Made by a program: the position numbers and the translations under genes. A stretch of DNA of 37,319 bases from Photorhabdus heterorhabditis (GTDB taxonomy: Bacteria; Pseudomonadota; Gammaproteobacteria; Enterobacterales; Enterobacteriaceae). Below are positions 8,851 through 18,147 of this stretch, in pieces. The notes below the pieces were generated by a model. It ran no database searches, was not told the DNA's origin, and saw nothing but the letters and a program-made list of their open reading frames with translations. The stretch spans positions 1-37,319 of the forward strand of contig NZ_RCWA01000042.1 in assembly GCF_018448905.1 (NCBI RefSeq), read 5' to 3'. Numbering within the stretch: the first letter of the stretch is position 1; every line of letters begins with the position of its first letter.

Positions 8851-9945
8851 TTATCCTGCTTTTTTCATTGCCATAATTCTTTGCGACAATTGCGGGCTGA
8901 TTTGCTGATGCAATTTTCTCAAAACCGCTTCTGTAGTCTGCCAATTAATACAAGCGTCGGTTACTGATACGCCATATTTCATTTCACTACGAGGTTGTTC
9001 AGAAGATTGATTACCCTCATTAATATGGCTTTCCAACATAATACCAGTAATCGATTGATTGCCTGAGATAATCTGTTCTGTTACAGAATCCAAAACTAAA
9101 CTTTGGCGACGAAAATCTTTATTAGAGTTACTATGGCTACAATCAATCATCAAGGACGGCAATAATCCAGACTGCATCATTTGATGTTCACATTCCATGA
9201 CATGTTCAGCACCGTAGTTAGGTGTCTTGCCACCACGCAAGATAACGTGTCCATTCGGGTTACCATGTGTCTGTAACAAACACACTTGTCCCAACTGATT
9301 TATCCCCATAAAACGGTGCGGCATAGCGGCTGCACGCATCGCATTAATGGCAGTACTTAAGCTACCATCAGTCCCATTCTTAAAACCAATAGGCATGGAT
9401 AGGCCAGAAGCCATTTCCCGATGCGTTTGTGATTCAGTCGTTCTTGCTCCAATTGCCGCCCAACTAAACAAATCTCCCAAATATTGTGGAATATTCGGAT
9501 CTAAAGCTTCTGTTGCAAGAGGTAATCCCATTTTAACCAAGCGGAGAAGTAAACGGCGAGCAATATGCAGACCCGCTTCTACATTAAATGAACCATCCAT
9601 AAATGGATCATTAATAAGACCTTTCCAGCCTACTGTTGTACGAGGTTTTTCAAAATAGACACGCATCACTATATACAGACTATCACTTAATTCAGAAGAA
9701 AGTGCTTTCAAATGATGAGCATAATCCAAAGCCGCATCCACATCATGAATAGAACAAGGGCCACACACTACTAATAAACGAGGATCGCGTCGCTGAATAA
9801 TATCGGCAACTATTTTACGTGCATTTGCAATAGCATGCTGATCATCATTATTCAACGGATACTGTTGCTTTAGTTTTTCGGGAGTTATAAGAATTTGTTC
9901 ATCTCTGATGTGAACATTATTTAGCGCATCTTTCTGCATGACCAT
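8851..9945 (-). CDS. aroF: AroF, Tyr-sensitive DAHP synthase
   Basis: First step of the shikimate pathway: phosphoenolpyruvate plus erythrose-4-phosphate to DAHP. Start chosen at 9945 (ATG GTC ATG CAG), 8 bases after the strong SD GGAGG; a second ATG at 9939 would give exactly the E. coli start MQKDALNNV. The frame extends to an ATG at 9963 upstream of the SD, which is unlikely. Class I DAHP synthase motifs: [41 protein letters not shown] and IDCSHSNS. The isozyme call rests on the linkage to tyrA and the N-terminal MQKDALNN, which in E. coli AroF carries the Tyr feedback residue. Induced or repressed through the TyrR box upstream. Confidence 0.95.
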   Translation of the reverse strand: MVMQKDALNNVHIRDEQILITPEKLKQQYPLNNDDQHAIANARKIVADIIQRRDPRLLVVCGPCSIHDVDAALDYAHHLKALSSELSDSLYIVMRVYFEKPRTTVGWKGLINDPFMDGSFNVEAGLHIARRLLLRLVKMGLPLATEALDPNIPQYLGDLFSWAAIGARTTESQTHREMASGLSMPIGFKNGTDGSLSTAINAMRAAAMPHRFMGINQLGQVCLLQTHGNPNGHVILRGGKTPNYGAEHVMECEHQMMQSGLLPSLMIDCSHSNSNKDFRRQSLVLDSVTEQIISGNQSITGIMLESHINEGNQSSEQPRSEMKYGVSVTDACINWQTTEAVLRKLHQQISPQLSQRIMAMKKAG

Positions 9946-10033
9946 TTCGGTTACCTCCTCCAATTGACATTCTGTATTAATTTATTTTTATGTATCTGAC
10001 CGATAACATATCACACAAAGTAAAGAATACAAT

Positions 10034-10085
10034 CCAATTGTGTAAATAAAATAAAAATATCGTAAATAATTATTTACACAATTGG
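10034..10085 (-). promoter_or_regulatory. aroF TyrR operator region in a 14-bp inverted repeat
   Basis: CGTAAATAATTATTTACA (10061-10078) matches the TyrR box TGTAAA-N6-TTTACA at 11 of 12 positions and keeps the invariant G and C. It lies in a perfect 14-bp inverted repeat, CCAATTGTGTAAAT (10034-10047) and ATTTACACAATTGG (10072-10085), with a 24-bp spacer. The left arm starts a second, degenerate box (TGTAAA at 10041-10046). A strong plus weak box pair is typical of aroF-tyrA operators, where TyrR hexamers bridge boxes with Tyr bound. A possible promoter (minus strand) lies just downstream: TTGTAT, 16 bp, TATGTT. Confidence 0.78.
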
Positions 10086-10519
10086 TTTAATGACCTAAAA
10101 ATAAATATACAATCAATATTTATTAACAATAGAAAATAATTTCCAATATAAATATATTAGAGATAATTATATTTTCAAATGAGAATGTATTTTACCAGAA
10201 GAAATTACCCCAAAAAAGTAGTAATATTTTGTTGTTATTCCTGTATATTTAAAATTAAAACCATCAAACGATAATAAAATATTTATTACACTTCATTACC
10301 AAAAGAACAAATAACATCAACCTTGCGACTCACATTTAAAACAAATCATCTAGATTCATTTATATAAAATTATTGAATTACACTAATAGAATATTAAATA
10401 ATAGTTATATTCTTATATTACTCGGCATGATTATGTAGAAATTAGTGTCACCAATTCTTAAGCGCAAGTTATATTCCAATAAAACTTTACACCGCTCTTT
10501 ACCAAACTGAATAACTAAG

Positions 10520-10540
10520 GGCCGGAAAATCCGGCCTTTT
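10520..10540 (+). terminator. Terminator-like hairpin with T run on the plus strand
   Basis: GGCCGGA / TCCGGCC, 7-bp GC-rich stem with a 3-base loop, followed on the plus strand by TTTT. It lies just past the 3' end of the leftward hydrolase gene, but the T run faces the other way; on the minus strand the hairpin is followed by CTTAG, so it may work poorly for the hydrolase. See the finding on a possible rightward transcript. Confidence 0.55.
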
Positions 10541-10554
10541 CATTAAAATATTCG

Positions 10555-11358
10555 TTATAGAGCTTGCTGTAAGAAAGCAACCAGTTCCTGATTAACTTTA
10601 TGTGGTTGCTCCAATGTGGAAATATGACCAGCATCCTGAATGACAACGTAATCACAGCAAAGTATTTCAGCCATCAAATAACCTTCTAAAGGTGGACGAG
10701 GTATATCCTGCTCACCAGTGATGACAAGAGTAGGAATATCCAGTTTTTCCAACAAATGAATTCTATCCTCACGCCCAAAAATCATTCTCCCTAACGGAAT
10801 AATGCTATTACGTAATGTTTCTGCAGGAATTTTTACTAAGCGCTGAGTCAATTCATCCACTAAATTCTGAGTTGGTTGCTGACTGAAAAAGATTGGTACT
10901 ATCTGTTGTAAAAGAGGCTCAGGAATAGAACCAACCTGCTCTATCATATCCAGCATAGCAAAGTATTTTTTATGCGTAACTTCAGGCTCTAACCCCACAA
11001 AGGTATCCATTAGCACCAATGCCTTGACTCTGTCCGGTGCTATAGCAGCTAATTCAGTTCCCCACATACCACCAGCAGATAAACCAATTACAGCAAACTC
11101 TTTAATTTTAAGTTGATCCATTAACGTCAGGTAATCTTGAGCCAAATCAGCCAAAGTCTTATGTTGCTCTGGTAATTCTGCCGAGTTTCCATGCCCCCAT
11201 AGATCAGGAACAATTACCCTATATTTTTTACTTAACACATCGATCTGTGGGACCCACATATCAGAGTTAAACAAATAACTATGCCCCAGCAATAGTGGGA
11301 AACCTTCACCTTCATCCCGGTAAGCCATTGTTTTATTGTGTAGCTGAATAGTTTTCAA
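10555..11358 (-). CDS. Alpha/beta-fold hydrolase, substrate unknown
   Basis: 267 residues with the full alpha/beta hydrolase layout: an oxyanion-region LLLGHSYLF (22-30), the strand-turn PDLWGHGNS (51-59), nucleophile elbow GLSAGG with Ser94, acid GEQD with Asp218, and His245 in DAGHIS. There is no signal peptide, so it is cytoplasmic. It looks like the carboxylesterase / 3-oxoadipate enol-lactonase-like group, but the substrate cannot be read from sequence. It stands alone between aroF and the rplS operon, a position with no such gene in E. coli, so it is an accessory insertion relative to that order. Confidence 0.85.
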   Translation of the reverse strand: MKTIQLHNKTMAYRDEGEGFPLLLGHSYLFNSDMWVPQIDVLSKKYRVIVPDLWGHGNSAELPEQHKTLADLAQDYLTLMDQLKIKEFAVIGLSAGGMWGTELAAIAPDRVKALVLMDTFVGLEPEVTHKKYFAMLDMIEQVGSIPEPLLQQIVPIFFSQQPTQNLVDELTQRLVKIPAETLRNSIIPLGRMIFGREDRIHLLEKLDIPTLVITGEQDIPRPPLEGYLMAEILCCDYVVIQDAGHISTLEQPHKVNQELVAFLQQAL

Positions 11359-11484
11359 AGAAAATCCTTATGTTAGTTAGTCACGTATAAAATCATTCTA
11401 AAATACTCGAAATAATTGTCTTTAAGGTTATTACGCTTATACAATAAGATATTGCCGAACAATTCATCAATGAATTATAAATAG

Positions 11485-11516
11485 AAAAAAAAGAGGCCAG
11501 CAATTGCTGGCCTCTT
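11485..11516 (-). terminator. Rho-independent terminator of the rpsP-rimM-trmD-rplS operon
   Basis: A perfect 26-bp palindrome, AAGAGGCCAGCAA / TTGCTGGCCTCTT (11491-11516), with a T run on the minus strand from the A tract at 11485-11492. It starts about 30 bases after the rplS stop. Confidence 0.95.
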
Positions 11517-11548
11517 TAACGATAACTTTCGGATGTAACGAAAGCGTA

Positions 11549-11917
<369 letters not shown>

Positions 11918-11979
11918 CTAGGTAAACTGATATATCAAAGACATTCCCTTCAGGGATATGTCTGGATTAACTCGTTGCT

Positions 11980-12717
11980 TCAGTCAGATTCCCGTTGGAA
12001 CTCTGCTAGCAATATCCTTTGCTCGTCAGTCAGAGCTAGGTTTTCCAGAAGTTCAGGTCTTCTAAGCCAAGTCCGGCCAAGCGATTGTTTCATACGCCAG
12101 CGATTAATTTCAGCATGGTTACCCGACAGCAGAACTGACGGAACTTCCATACCATCTAACACCTCTGGGCGGGTATAGTGCGGACAATCCAGCAATCCAT
12201 CAGCAAAAGAGTCTTCCTCCGCCGATGCCTGATGCCCCAGCACTCCCGGAATAAACCGGGAAATGGAGTCAACCATAACCATCGCAGGGATCTCACCGCC
12301 ACTGAGCACGTAGTCACCTATAGACCACTCTTCGTCAATCTCAGTTTGAATCACTCGCTCATCTATCCCTTCATAGCGGCCACAAATCAGAATCAGTTTC
12401 TCATTTGCTGCCAGCTCACAAACTCCTTGTTGATTGAGTTTGCGCCCTTGAGGTGAAAGATAAATCACCTTCGCACCTTCGCCTGCCACAGTTTTTGCTG
12501 CATGAATGGCTTCTTGTAAAGGCTGAACCATCATCAACATGCCTGGACCACCACCATAAGGTCGGTCGTCAACAGTACGATGCCGGTCATAGGTAAAATC
12601 CCTAGGATTCCAGCATTCAATACTTAACAGGCCCTTTTTTACTGCTCGGCCAGTTACCCCATAATCGGTTATTGCGCGGAACATTTCAGGAAACAGGCTA
12701 ATAACCCCAATCCACAT
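11980..12717 (-). CDS. trmD: TrmD, tRNA (guanine37-N1)-methyltransferase
   Basis: Methylates G37 next to the anticodon of tRNAs reading CNN codons, using SAM, and so prevents +1 frameshifts. 245 residues; E. coli TrmD has about ten more at the non-catalytic C-terminus. SPOUT trefoil-knot motifs are intact: SPQG (88-91), CGRYEGID (112-119) and [11 protein letters not shown] (132-142). The key residues Arg154 and Asp169 are present, as is the conserved [11 protein letters not shown] loop. Third gene of the operon with rpsP, rimM and rplS. Confidence 0.97.
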   Translation of the reverse strand: MWIGVISLFPEMFRAITDYGVTGRAVKKGLLSIECWNPRDFTYDRHRTVDDRPYGGGPGMLMMVQPLQEAIHAAKTVAGEGAKVIYLSPQGRKLNQQGVCELAANEKLILICGRYEGIDERVIQTEIDEEWSIGDYVLSGGEIPAMVMVDSISRFIPGVLGHQASAEEDSFADGLLDCPHYTRPEVLDGMEVPSVLLSGNHAEINRWRMKQSLGRTWLRRPELLENLALTDEQRILLAEFQRESD

Positions 12718-12756
12718 TATAGCGTCCCACTCATTTCAACCGTTTATAACCGGAGT

Positions 12757-13305
12757 TTAAAAACCAGGGTCCCAATCTACTTCAATGGTTTTAGTAGCGA
12801 GATCGACTTTCTTGATAACCTGCCCATCAAGAAACGGGATTAGCCGCTCCTTGATACCGAATGCATCTTTCAGGTTTGCTTTAACTACCATTACGTCATT
12901 AGAACCGGTTTCCATCATATCACTGATAGTACCCAAGCTATAACCTGCTATGTTCACTACCTGGCATCCCATAAGGTCCTTCCAGTAGTAATCACCTGTA
13001 TCCAGCTCCGGCAGTTGTCCTGAATCTACGATAATTTCGCAATTAGTGAGTAAATTAGCAGCATCCCGATCATCAATACCTTTAATTTTGATGACCATAT
13101 CCTGATTATGGTGTTTCCAAGCTTCTAATTCGATGTGTTGCCACCGACCTGCCCGTTGGATAAACCACGGTTGATACTCAAAAATGTTTTCGGCGTGTTC
13201 GGTGGAAGAAAAAACTTTGAGCCAACCACGAATACCATAAGCTGAACCTAGTTTTCCCAATACAATTGGTTCCACAGGAAGCTTAAAACTGGCTTGCTTG
13301 CTCAT
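12757..13305 (-). CDS. rimM: RimM, 30S ribosome maturation factor
   Basis: Binds uS19 and helps assemble the 30S head. Start taken at the ATG at 13305 ([20 protein letters not shown]), as in E. coli, with GGTGG five bases upstream; the frame also opens at a GTG at 13314. 182 residues, as in E. coli. An N-terminal RimM beta-barrel ([15 protein letters not shown]) is followed by a PRC-barrel domain ([12 protein letters not shown] ... [13 protein letters not shown]). Lies between rpsP (18 bases) and trmD (39 bases). Confidence 0.97.
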   Translation of the reverse strand: MSKQASFKLPVEPIVLGKLGSAYGIRGWLKVFSSTEHAENIFEYQPWFIQRAGRWQHIELEAWKHHNQDMVIKIKGIDDRDAANLLTNCEIIVDSGQLPELDTGDYYWKDLMGCQVVNIAGYSLGTISDMMETGSNDVMVVKANLKDAFGIKERLIPFLDGQVIKKVDLATKTIEVDWDPGF

Positions 13306-13323
13306 AGTTACCACCGCGACAGA

Positions 13324-13572
13324 TTAAGCTGCTTTTTTTGCATCTTTGATCAGTGTAGAAACACGATCAGACACAGTTGCACCCAGACCAATCCAATGTT
13401 CAATACGGTCCAGATCTAAACGCAATGTTTCCGCATTCCCTGTTGCAATAGGGTTGAAAAAGCCAACGCGCTCAATAAAGCGACCATCACGCGGGCTGCG
13501 GCTATCGGTCACTACTACTTGGTAAAACGGACGCTTTTTTGCGCCGCCACGAGCTAAACGAATTGTTACCAT
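13324..13572 (-). CDS. rpsP: Ribosomal protein bS16
   Basis: 30S assembly protein. The ATG at 13572, preceded by GAGG, gives [20 protein letters not shown] and 82 residues, exactly the E. coli length. The frame extends upstream to 13593, but that would include the SD. The family core [19 protein letters not shown] is intact. First gene of the operon, separated from ffh by a hairpin. Confidence 0.98.
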   Translation of the reverse strand: MVTIRLARGGAKKRPFYQVVVTDSRSPRDGRFIERVGFFNPIATGNAETLRLDLDRIEHWIGLGATVSDRVSTLIKDAKKAA

Positions 13573-13592
13573 AACATCCTCATTAGTTAACA

Positions 13593-13632
13593 AAACAGCC
13601 AGACTTCATCGAGGAATGAAGTCCGGTTGTCA
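13593..13632 (-). terminator. Terminator/attenuator-like hairpin between ffh and rpsP
   Basis: On the minus strand CAACCGGACTTCAT and ATGAAGTCTGGCTG pair across a 6-base loop with minor mismatch or G-U, followed by TTTTG. It ends about 20 bases before the rpsP start. It may terminate ffh transcripts or attenuate read-through into the ribosomal-protein operon; which of these cannot be decided from sequence. Confidence 0.6.
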
Positions 13633-13708
13633 GATAAAAAGCCCGAAAAGTTTACTCACTTTGGCGCAAAAAGCAATCCAAAGTGGATATTCTTCGAGAC
13701 TTTATCAA

Positions 13709-15070
13709 TTAATGGCCCATAAATCCGGGTGGCATCATGCCCTTCATACCACGCATCATTTTCGCCAGACCACCTTTTTTCATTTTCTTCATCATGCGTT
13801 GCATTTCATCGAATTGTTTAAGTAGGCGGTTAACATCCTGAACCTGGGTACCGGAGCCACTAGCAATACGTCTCTTACGGGAACCTTTGATAATTTCTGG
13901 TTTTTCCCGCTCCTTACGTGTCATCGAATTTATAATGGCTTCCATTTTTACCAGCACTTTATCGTCCATCTGGGATTTCACTGCATCTGGTACTTGAGAC
14001 ATCCCCGGCATTTTGCTCAACATACTGGCCATACCGCCCATATTGCGCATCTGTTTAAGCTGGTCCAGAAAATCATTTAAATCAAAGCCATCGCCTTTTT
14101 TCAGTTTAGAAGCTAGTTTTTCTGCTTGGGTACGATCAACTTTACTTTCAATCTCTTCAATCAGGGAAAGAACATCCCCCATACCAAGAATACGAGATGC
14201 AATACGATCTGGGTGGAAAGGTTCCAGTGCATCTGTTTTTTCACCAACACCCAAGAATTTAATCGGCTTACCGGTAATATGACGAATAGACAGCGCAGCA
14301 CCGCCACGGGCATCACCATCGACTTTAGTCAACACAACACCTGTCAGTGGCAATGCTTCATTGAAAGCTTTTGCCGTATTAGCAGCATCCTGCCCCGTCA
14401 TAGCATCAACAACAAATAAGGTTTCTACCGGATTGATGACTTCATGAACCTGTTTGATTTCATCCATCATGGCTTCGTCAACATGCAGACGACCAGCAGT
14501 ATCCACTAAAAGCACATCGTAGAATTTCAATTTGGCGTGCTGTACCGCTTTCATCACGATATCAACCGGCTTTTCCTGAGCATCAGAAGGGAAGAAATCG
14601 ATGCCGACCGTTTGCGCCAATGTTTCAAGCTGTTTGATAGCAGCGGGCCGATAAACGTCCGCAGATACAACTAAAACTTTTTTCTTCTGTTTTCCCTTCA
14701 GAAAGTTACCCAATTTAGCAACGCTGGTCGTTTTACCCGCACCTTGCAAACCTGCCATTAATACAACAGCTGGAGGCTGAGTAGAGAGATTCAGTTCGCT
14801 GTTAACTTCTCCCATTGCCTTGACCAGCTCATTCTGAACAATTTTGACAAATTCCTGGCCGGGTGTAAGGCTCTTATTAACTTCGTGGCCTACCGCGCTC
14901 TCTTTAACGCACGAAATGAAGTCACGCACTACAGGCAATGCAACATCAGCCTCAAGTAAAGCCATGCGAACTTCGCGCAGTGTCTCTTTAATATTGTCTT
15001 CAGTCAGTCGCCCACGGCCACTGATATTGCGCAATGTGCGCGATAGTCTGTCGGTTAAATTATCAAACAT
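13709..15070 (-). CDS. ffh: Ffh, signal recognition particle GTPase (SRP54)
   Basis: Protein subunit of SRP; binds 4.5S RNA and signal sequences and docks with FtsY to target inner-membrane proteins. 453 residues, the E. coli length. The N domain is about 1-90. The GTPase G domain has P-loop GLQGAGKTT (107-115), DTAGRLHVDE and TKVDGDARGG. The Met-rich M domain begins near 300 and ends in MKKMKKGGLAKMMRGMKGMMP, with the RNA-binding SGSG stretch. Upstream of rpsP, divergent from ypjD, as in E. coli. Confidence 0.98.
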   Translation of the reverse strand: MFDNLTDRLSRTLRNISGRGRLTEDNIKETLREVRMALLEADVALPVVRDFISCVKESAVGHEVNKSLTPGQEFVKIVQNELVKAMGEVNSELNLSTQPPAVVLMAGLQGAGKTTSVAKLGNFLKGKQKKKVLVVSADVYRPAAIKQLETLAQTVGIDFFPSDAQEKPVDIVMKAVQHAKLKFYDVLLVDTAGRLHVDEAMMDEIKQVHEVINPVETLFVVDAMTGQDAANTAKAFNEALPLTGVVLTKVDGDARGGAALSIRHITGKPIKFLGVGEKTDALEPFHPDRIASRILGMGDVLSLIEEIESKVDRTQAEKLASKLKKGDGFDLNDFLDQLKQMRNMGGMASMLSKMPGMSQVPDAVKSQMDDKVLVKMEAIINSMTRKEREKPEIIKGSRKRRIASGSGTQVQDVNRLLKQFDEMQRMMKKMKKGGLAKMMRGMKGMMPPGFMGH

Positions 15071-15256
15071 TATCTCTGCTCAATTTTTAAAAATGGGCTG
15101 CCTGTAAAGCGTATTCTGAAAATTATAACACGATGATAAAGGGATCTCTGCACAGAGATTTGCACTGATGAATTAACAACGGTTGGAGGCTACCTTTGCT
15201 GGCGCTATACTTAAGTTTTAGTTCAACCTAAAACTATCGCTAAAACGACTAACGCT

Positions 15257-16048
15257 ATGCCAGTATTCTCTATAATTGCTTTACTCGCTTATTTACTCAG
15301 CCTGGTACTGATTATTCCCGGCTTACTGCAAAAACCAAACGGATACCGCAGGCTGGCATTGATTTCTGCGATTGTAGCCTTAATTTGTCATGCTATTGCA
15401 CTTAAATACCAAATTTTTCGCGTCAGCAGTGGGCAAAATCTCACGCTACTTAACTTAGGTTCTATTGTCAGCTTGATTATCTGTATCATCATGACAATCG
15501 TCGCCTCCCATGGTCGAGCCTGGTTCTTGCTGCCCATAGTATATAGTTTTGCCATGATAAATCTGGCATTAGCTAGCCTTATGCCAGGTGAGTTTATTAC
15601 CCATTTAGAAGCCAGCCTTGAATTATCCATTCATATCGGGTTAGCACTTCTTGGTTATGCGACTTTACTCATTGCCGCACTGTATGCATTACAGCTTGGG
15701 TGGTTAGATCATAAGCTTAAAAATAAGAAACTGACTTTTACTCAAAATATGCCACCATTGATGTTCATTGAACGTAAAATGTTCCATATCACTCAGGTTG
15801 GCGTGATATTACTAACTCTGACACTCTGTACCGGCATTCTTTATATGGATAATATTTTCAGTAAGGAAAATATCCATAAAGCCGTCTTGTCTATCGTCGC
15901 TTGGTTTGTCTACATTGTTTTATTATGGGGTCATTACCATGATGGATGGCGCGGTAAACGAGTTATCTGGTTTAATCTAATTGGTGCATTTACCCTGACA
16001 CTCGCCTATTTCGGCAACCGACTATTGCAGGAAATCATGATTTACTAA
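15257..16048 (+). CDS. ypjD: YpjD, CcsA-family inner-membrane protein
   Basis: 263 residues, the same length as E. coli YpjD. It has about eight hydrophobic segments, beginning with VFSIIALLAYLLSLVLIIPGL, and belongs to the cytochrome c assembly (CcsA/ResC-like) family, although its exact role is not established and heme handling is only suggested by family. Divergent from ffh; 39 bases upstream of the CorC-type gene on the same strand, so probably cotranscribed. Confidence 0.93.
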   Translation: MPVFSIIALLAYLLSLVLIIPGLLQKPNGYRRLALISAIVALICHAIALKYQIFRVSSGQNLTLLNLGSIVSLIICIIMTIVASHGRAWFLLPIVYSFAMINLALASLMPGEFITHLEASLELSIHIGLALLGYATLLIAALYALQLGWLDHKLKNKKLTFTQNMPPLMFIERKMFHITQVGVILLTLTLCTGILYMDNIFSKENIHKAVLSIVAWFVYIVLLWGHYHDGWRGKRVIWFNLIGAFTLTLAYFGNRLLQEIMIY

Positions 16049-16087
16049 CAACATGATTTCAAATCAATATTTAGAAGGAAACCTGCT

Positions 16088-17377
16088 TTGGAGCATGTCT
16101 CAACAAGCACATTAATTATTATCTTAATCATTATGCTTATTGTCTCTGCATACTTCTCTGCTTCAGAGACCGGTATGATGACACTCAACCGCTATCGCTT
16201 ACGTCATCTAGCAAAGCGAGGAAGCCGCCCTGCTCGTAGAGTTGAAACATTACTTCGTCACCCCGACAAACTGATAAGCCTGATTCTTATCGGCAATAAT
16301 TTGGTTAATATCCTGGCCTCTGCACTTGCTACTATCATTGGCATGCGCCTTTATGGAGATGCAGGAGTTGCGATCGCAACGGGTGTTCTAACCTTTATCG
16401 TGCTGATATTTTCTGAAGTTATGCCGAAAACAATAGCCGCCCTTTACCCTGAAAGGATCGCTTTTCCAAGCAGTTTCCTGCTACAACCATTACAGAAAAT
16501 TATGATGCCGTTAGTTTGGCTACTGAATAAAATCACTTTAATGCTAATGCGTTGCCTTGGTATCAACCATCCTGCTAGCTCCAGTGATGCAATTAGCAAA
16601 GATGAATTGCGTACTATTGTGAATGAATCAGATGCTAAGCTATCACGGCATAATCAGGATATGCTGATTTCAATTTTAGATCTGGAAAAAGTAACAATTG
16701 GCGACATTATGGTTCCCCGTAATGAGATTATTGGTATTGATATTAATGATGGCTGGAAATCTATCATACGGCAGTTAACTCGCTCACCTCATGGCCGGAT
16801 TGTGCTTTATCGTGATTCACTTGATGATGCTATTGGTATGCTCCGTGTGCGTGAAGCTTACCGACTAATGACAGAGAAAGAGTTCACCAAAAAGAATCTG
16901 ATTAAAGCAGCGGATAAAATCTACTACGTCCCGATCAGTACATCACTTAATGTCCAATTGGTGAACTTCCAACGCAATAAAGAAAAGGCCGGGCTTACTG
17001 TTGATGAATACGGTGATATTCAAGGGCTGGTAACTGTTGAAGATATTCTCGAAGAGATTGTCGGTGATTTTACAACATCAATGTCTCCTTCTCTGTCTGA
17101 AGAGGTTTTACCACAAAGTGATGGAACTGTTTTAGTTGGCGGGACAACCAATATCCGCGAATTGAATAAAGCCTTTAACTGGGCATTACCTGTTGATGGA
17201 CCACGAACTGTTAATGGTATGGTTCTTGAAGAGTTAGGCGAAATACCTGCTCTAAATGTACAGGTACAGATTGGTAAGTATAATTTCAAAGTACTTTCAA
17301 TGAACGATAATGTGATTAAACAAGTTCGAGTAACCCCTATCAGCCAACTTCCTGAGCAAGAAGTACAAACAGTCTAA
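16088..17377 (+). CDS. corB: CorB/YfjD, CNNM-type inner-membrane protein with CBS pair
   Basis: 429 residues (E. coli YfjD 428). Four hydrophobic segments make up the N-terminal DUF21/CNNM domain (1 to about 190: IIILIIMLIVSAYFSASETG and others). A CBS-domain pair follows (about 200-330, with PRNEIIGIDIND and DEYGDIQGLVTVEDILEEIV), and then the C-terminal CorC/HlyC domain. Family members are linked to Mg2+/Co2+ efflux or resistance. The start is TTG at 16088, supported by AGAAGGA nine bases upstream and by the E. coli-like MEHVSTSTLI start. Follows ypjD. Confidence 0.94.
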   Translation: MEHVSTSTLIIILIIMLIVSAYFSASETGMMTLNRYRLRHLAKRGSRPARRVETLLRHPDKLISLILIGNNLVNILASALATIIGMRLYGDAGVAIATGVLTFIVLIFSEVMPKTIAALYPERIAFPSSFLLQPLQKIMMPLVWLLNKITLMLMRCLGINHPASSSDAISKDELRTIVNESDAKLSRHNQDMLISILDLEKVTIGDIMVPRNEIIGIDINDGWKSIIRQLTRSPHGRIVLYRDSLDDAIGMLRVREAYRLMTEKEFTKKNLIKAADKIYYVPISTSLNVQLVNFQRNKEKAGLTVDEYGDIQGLVTVEDILEEIVGDFTTSMSPSLSEEVLPQSDGTVLVGGTTNIRELNKAFNWALPVDGPRTVNGMVLEELGEIPALNVQVQIGKYNFKVLSMNDNVIKQVRVTPISQLPEQEVQTV

Positions 17378-17401
17378 ACAGCTGCTAAAGAGAACCCCAC
17401 A

Positions 17402-17432
17402 CCGTTGGAGGTACATAACCCGCCTCCAACGG
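17402..17432. terminator. Hairpin between convergent corB and luxS
   Basis: A perfect 10-bp stem, CCGTTGGAGG / CCTCCAACGG, around an 11-base loop, 24 bases after the corB stop and 37 bases after the luxS stop. There is no T run on either strand, so it may act with Rho or as a 3'-end stabiliser. Confidence 0.65.
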
Positions 17433-17469
17433 CATATTCCTGTTAATATCTTATCTCATCACTGCCAAA

Positions 17470-17985
17470 CTACACACGCAATTCGGTCAGTTTTTCTTCT
17501 GGCAATGCTAATTCATCATTCTTATTAACACGAACATCTGAATCAAGAATATGGCGCGCAATATCCTGAGCCTCTGCCAGTGAATGCATGTGATAAGTAC
17601 CGCACTGATAAACATTCAGCTCTGGAATCTGACTCTGGTCTTTCACCTTTAAGACATCAGCCATAGCCGCTTTCCACGCATCTGCAACACGCATTTCTGC
17701 CGGTGCGCCAATCAAGCTCATATAAAAACCTGTTCGACATCCCATTGGCGATATATCAATAATTTCAACACCCTCACCATTGAGGTGATTACGCATAAAA
17801 CCAGCGAATAAATGTTCAAGTGTATGAATGCCCTTCTCAGGCATAACCTCTTCATTTGGTACACAGAAACGTAAGTCAAAAACAGTGATGGTATCGCCAT
17901 GAGGAGTTTTCATGGTCTTAGCAACTCTTACTGCGGGTGCAGCCATACGAGTATGGTCAACAGTAAAACTATCCAGTAAAGGCAT
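17470..17985 (-). CDS. luxS: LuxS, S-ribosylhomocysteine lyase (AI-2 synthase)
   Basis: Cleaves S-ribosylhomocysteine to homocysteine and DPD, the AI-2 precursor, in the activated methyl cycle. 171 residues, the E. coli length. The metal site is HTLEH (His54 and His58) plus Cys128 in YQCGTYH; the catalytic Cys83 lies in MGCRTGFY. The SD is GGAG, seven to eight bases before the ATG. The promoter region overlaps the divergently transcribed micA, as in E. coli. Confidence 0.98.
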   Translation of the reverse strand: MPLLDSFTVDHTRMAAPAVRVAKTMKTPHGDTITVFDLRFCVPNEEVMPEKGIHTLEHLFAGFMRNHLNGEGVEIIDISPMGCRTGFYMSLIGAPAEMRVADAWKAAMADVLKVKDQSQIPELNVYQCGTYHMHSLAEAQDIARHILDSDVRVNKNDELALPEEKLTELRV

Positions 17986-18026
17986 TTCTTCATCTCCATA
18001 AAAAATTCAGATTTTTACAAGCACAT

Positions 18027-18054
18027 GAAACCTTTTCATCTGCCACCGGTCATA
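18027..18054 (+). promoter_or_regulatory. Probable sigma-E promoter of micA
   Basis: GAAACCTT (18027-18034), 15-bp spacer, TCATA (18050-18054), six bases before the MicA 5' end. This resembles the RpoE pattern GGAACTT-N15/16-TCnnA. MicA is a sigma-E-dependent sRNA in E. coli. The match is partial. Confidence 0.5.
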
Positions 18055-18060
18055 AAGAAT

Positions 18061-18147
18061 GAAAGACGCGTAATTATCATCCTATTTCCTAAAAGATCCT
18101 CTTTGGTCACTTTTACTTACCAGTGGCGCTAGTGACCATTTTCTTTT
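18061..18147 (+). ncRNA. micA: MicA, Hfq-dependent small RNA
   Basis: The 5' end GAAAGACGCG is identical to E. coli MicA. It is followed by TAATTATCATCC, which keeps the seed region that pairs with the ompA ribosome binding site. The 3' end is an intrinsic terminator: TGGTCACT / AGTGACCA (18104-18111, 18131-18138) and a T-rich tail up to 18147, immediately before the end of gshA. The location between luxS and gshA, on the strand opposite to luxS, is the conserved position. It represses OmpA and other porins under envelope stress in E. coli. Middle and loop sequences differ from E. coli, so the ends are approximate. Confidence 0.88.

Larger units (their letters stand above)
9964..10554. other. 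AT-rich 591-bp intergenic region
   Basis: Between aroF and the alpha/beta hydrolase gene, with both transcribed leftward. The aroF control region occupies 9964-10085 and a hairpin sits at 10520-10540. The remaining 430 bp or so is very AT-rich, with runs such as AAATAAATATAC, and no open frame, RNA signature or repeat that I can support. In E. coli aroF lies next to yfiL, which is not present here. Confidence 0.7.

Noticed and set aside
10041-10058. Second full TyrR box at aroF
   Set aside because: TGTAAA is fine, but the other half is AAAAAT; at best a weak box, so it is mentioned within the operator feature rather than listed alone.
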